Of a DNA stretch of 64,000 bases, positions 63,274 to 64,000 are shown one piece after another. The notes under the pieces are model-generated. The model saw only the letters and a list, made by a program, of their open reading frames with translations. It ran no database searches and was not told the origin of the DNA. The stretch spans positions 62,001 to 126,000 of the forward strand of contig JAIXPD010000010.1 in assembly GCA_027486405.1 (NCBI GenBank), in the 5' to 3' direction. Within the stretch, counting starts at the first letter, position 1, and each line of letters opens with the position of its first letter. The stretch comes from Azospirillum sp. GTDB taxonomy: Bacteria > Pseudomonadota > Alphaproteobacteria > Azospirillales > Azospirillaceae. The translations under genes and the position numbers were made by a program.

Positions 63274-64000
63274 ATGGATGGATCCCCTTGGGCCAACGGA
63301 ACAACGGCGGTGACGATTCCGGCGGACACCGCCGCCACCCTGCGGGCGCTGTCCGACGGGTTGGCGCGCGCCGCCGCCCCGATCGAGGGGGCGTTCGCAG
63401 CGGTCGGCGGCGATCTGGGAAACGCCCTGACGGTGATCGACGGCGTCGGCGGGGATTTCCAAACCCTGTCCGCCGCGCTGGACAACCCCGATGGGGTGAG
63501 CGCGGTGACAACGCTGACCCAGGCCCGCAAAGACACCATGGCGCTGGCGGCGAACACGCAGGCCATGATGGATCTGCTGACCGGGTTGGATCAGGGCAGT
63601 TCGGCGTTGGCGCAGCGGCTGGCCACCCTGACCAGCGTCATCGGCGAAATCACCGCGCTGGCCATCAACGCCAAGGTCCAGGCCGCGCAAATCCGCGCCG
63701 CCAACGTTGATTTCAGCGTGTTCAGCACCGAAATCGACCGGCTGCACGGGTTGGCGAACAGCACCACCCAGCAGGCCAGCGAGCGGCTGACCGGGTTGCG
63801 CGCCGCCATCGCCACCGCCCACCAGACCGCCGCGCGCTTCCAGGCCGAGAATGTGCGGGCGCTGGACGCCATCGCGGCGGAGCTGAACGCCAGCCTGAAC
63901 GATCTGTCCGCCCGACGGACGGCGGCGCGCGCGGCGACCCGGGCCTTTGCCGACCGCGTGGCCGACATCCGGGCGCGGACCGGCCACTGCATCATCGGCC
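63274..64000 (+). CDS. Degenerate MCP-like cytoplasmic protein, 3' end missing
   Basis: Open frame from an ATG at 63274 (GGAG upstream) running off the window, at least 242 residues. It is helical and Ala-rich without a membrane segment. The part around residues 130-170, ITALAINAKVQAAQIRAANVDF then STEIDRLHGLANSTTQQ (each under 23; the first is split here as ITALAINAKVQAAQI and RAANVDF), mimics the receptor signalling hairpin but lacks the usual acidic E-A-A-R-A-G core. The likely explanation is a soluble receptor-derived accessory protein of this chemosensory system. As the last visible gene of the operon its full domain plan is unknown. Confidence 0.72.
   Translation, partial: MDGSPWANGTTAVTIPADTAATLRALSDGLARAAAPIEGAFAAVGGDLGNALTVIDGVGGDFQTLSAALDNPDGVSAVTTLTQARKDTMALAANTQAMMDLLTGLDQGSSALAQRLATLTSVIGEITALAINAKVQAAQIRAANVDFSVFSTEIDRLHGLANSTTQQASERLTGLRAAIATAHQTAARFQAENVRALDAIAAELNASLNDLSARRTAARAATRAFADRVADIRARTGHCIIG

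Overview
The window looks like chromosomal DNA of a free-living, motile, high-GC alphaproteobacterium. Azospirillum or another Rhodospirillales is my best guess, from the protein style (RHH_4 ribbon-helix-helix proteins, a YcaO-TfuA pair, adjacent cyclase/AAA/TPR and chemotaxis genes) and strong GC skew at third codon positions. That placement is inference; there is no rRNA or other taxonomic marker here. Almost every base is accounted for by compact, often overlapping genes. I see no tRNA, rRNA, CRISPR array, prophage or intact insertion sequence.

Layout. 1-4826: the 3' part of ilvD, then a large class III cyclase/ATPase/TPR protein. 4859-9161: a compact accessory locus in which two RHH_4 DNA-binding proteins flank a 66-residue orphan peptide gene, a YcaO enzyme, a TfuA partner and a Crp-type regulator. 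A perfect TGTGA-N6-TCACA palindrome lies upstream of the peptide gene. This is the strongest candidate for an undescribed system (a thioamide-type RiPP or protein-modification locus under Crp control). 9288-13429: MarR regulator, rimO, HNH nuclease, FOXRED1-like FAD oxidoreductase and a small protein. 13460-16452: cueR-copA copper efflux with a textbook CueR promoter. 16613-19059: the ycjX-ycjF pair. 19069-25805: arsC-type phosphatase, TPR protein, BON lipoprotein, peptidoglycan amidase, purU and several small unknowns, with a candidate small RNA near 25.1 kb. 26117-29669: aryl-CoA ligase, YdjC/ChbG-type deacetylase and a DMT exporter. 30035-35881: a complete dppABCDF dipeptide transporter.

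35972-47280: YajQ, a metallophosphatase, a dCache chemoreceptor, an orphan amino-acid-type binding protein, a TRIC/UPF0126 channel, and three surface-glycan type glycosyltransferases, two of them fused to TPR arrays. 47500-53618: a cobalamin riboswitch controlling btuB, an unknown 190-residue protein, btuF-btuC-btuD and a DUF1636 metal-binding protein, together a vitamin B12 uptake operon. 53646-53843: a palindromic REP/MITE-like element. 53907-64000: an HD-GYP response regulator followed by a chemosensory operon (STAS protein, cheY, cheA, cheW, mcp, cheW, cheR, cheB and a degenerate MCP-like protein running off the window).

How they fit together: three signalling systems sit close to each other, namely cyclic AMP-type (cyclase domain, Crp, Crp box), cyclic di-GMP (YajQ, HD-GYP) and chemotaxis (two receptors and a full che operon). 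Metal and cofactor handling is represented by copper efflux and B12 uptake. Start codons were chosen from Shine-Dalgarno matches and family lengths and are stated where uncertain.
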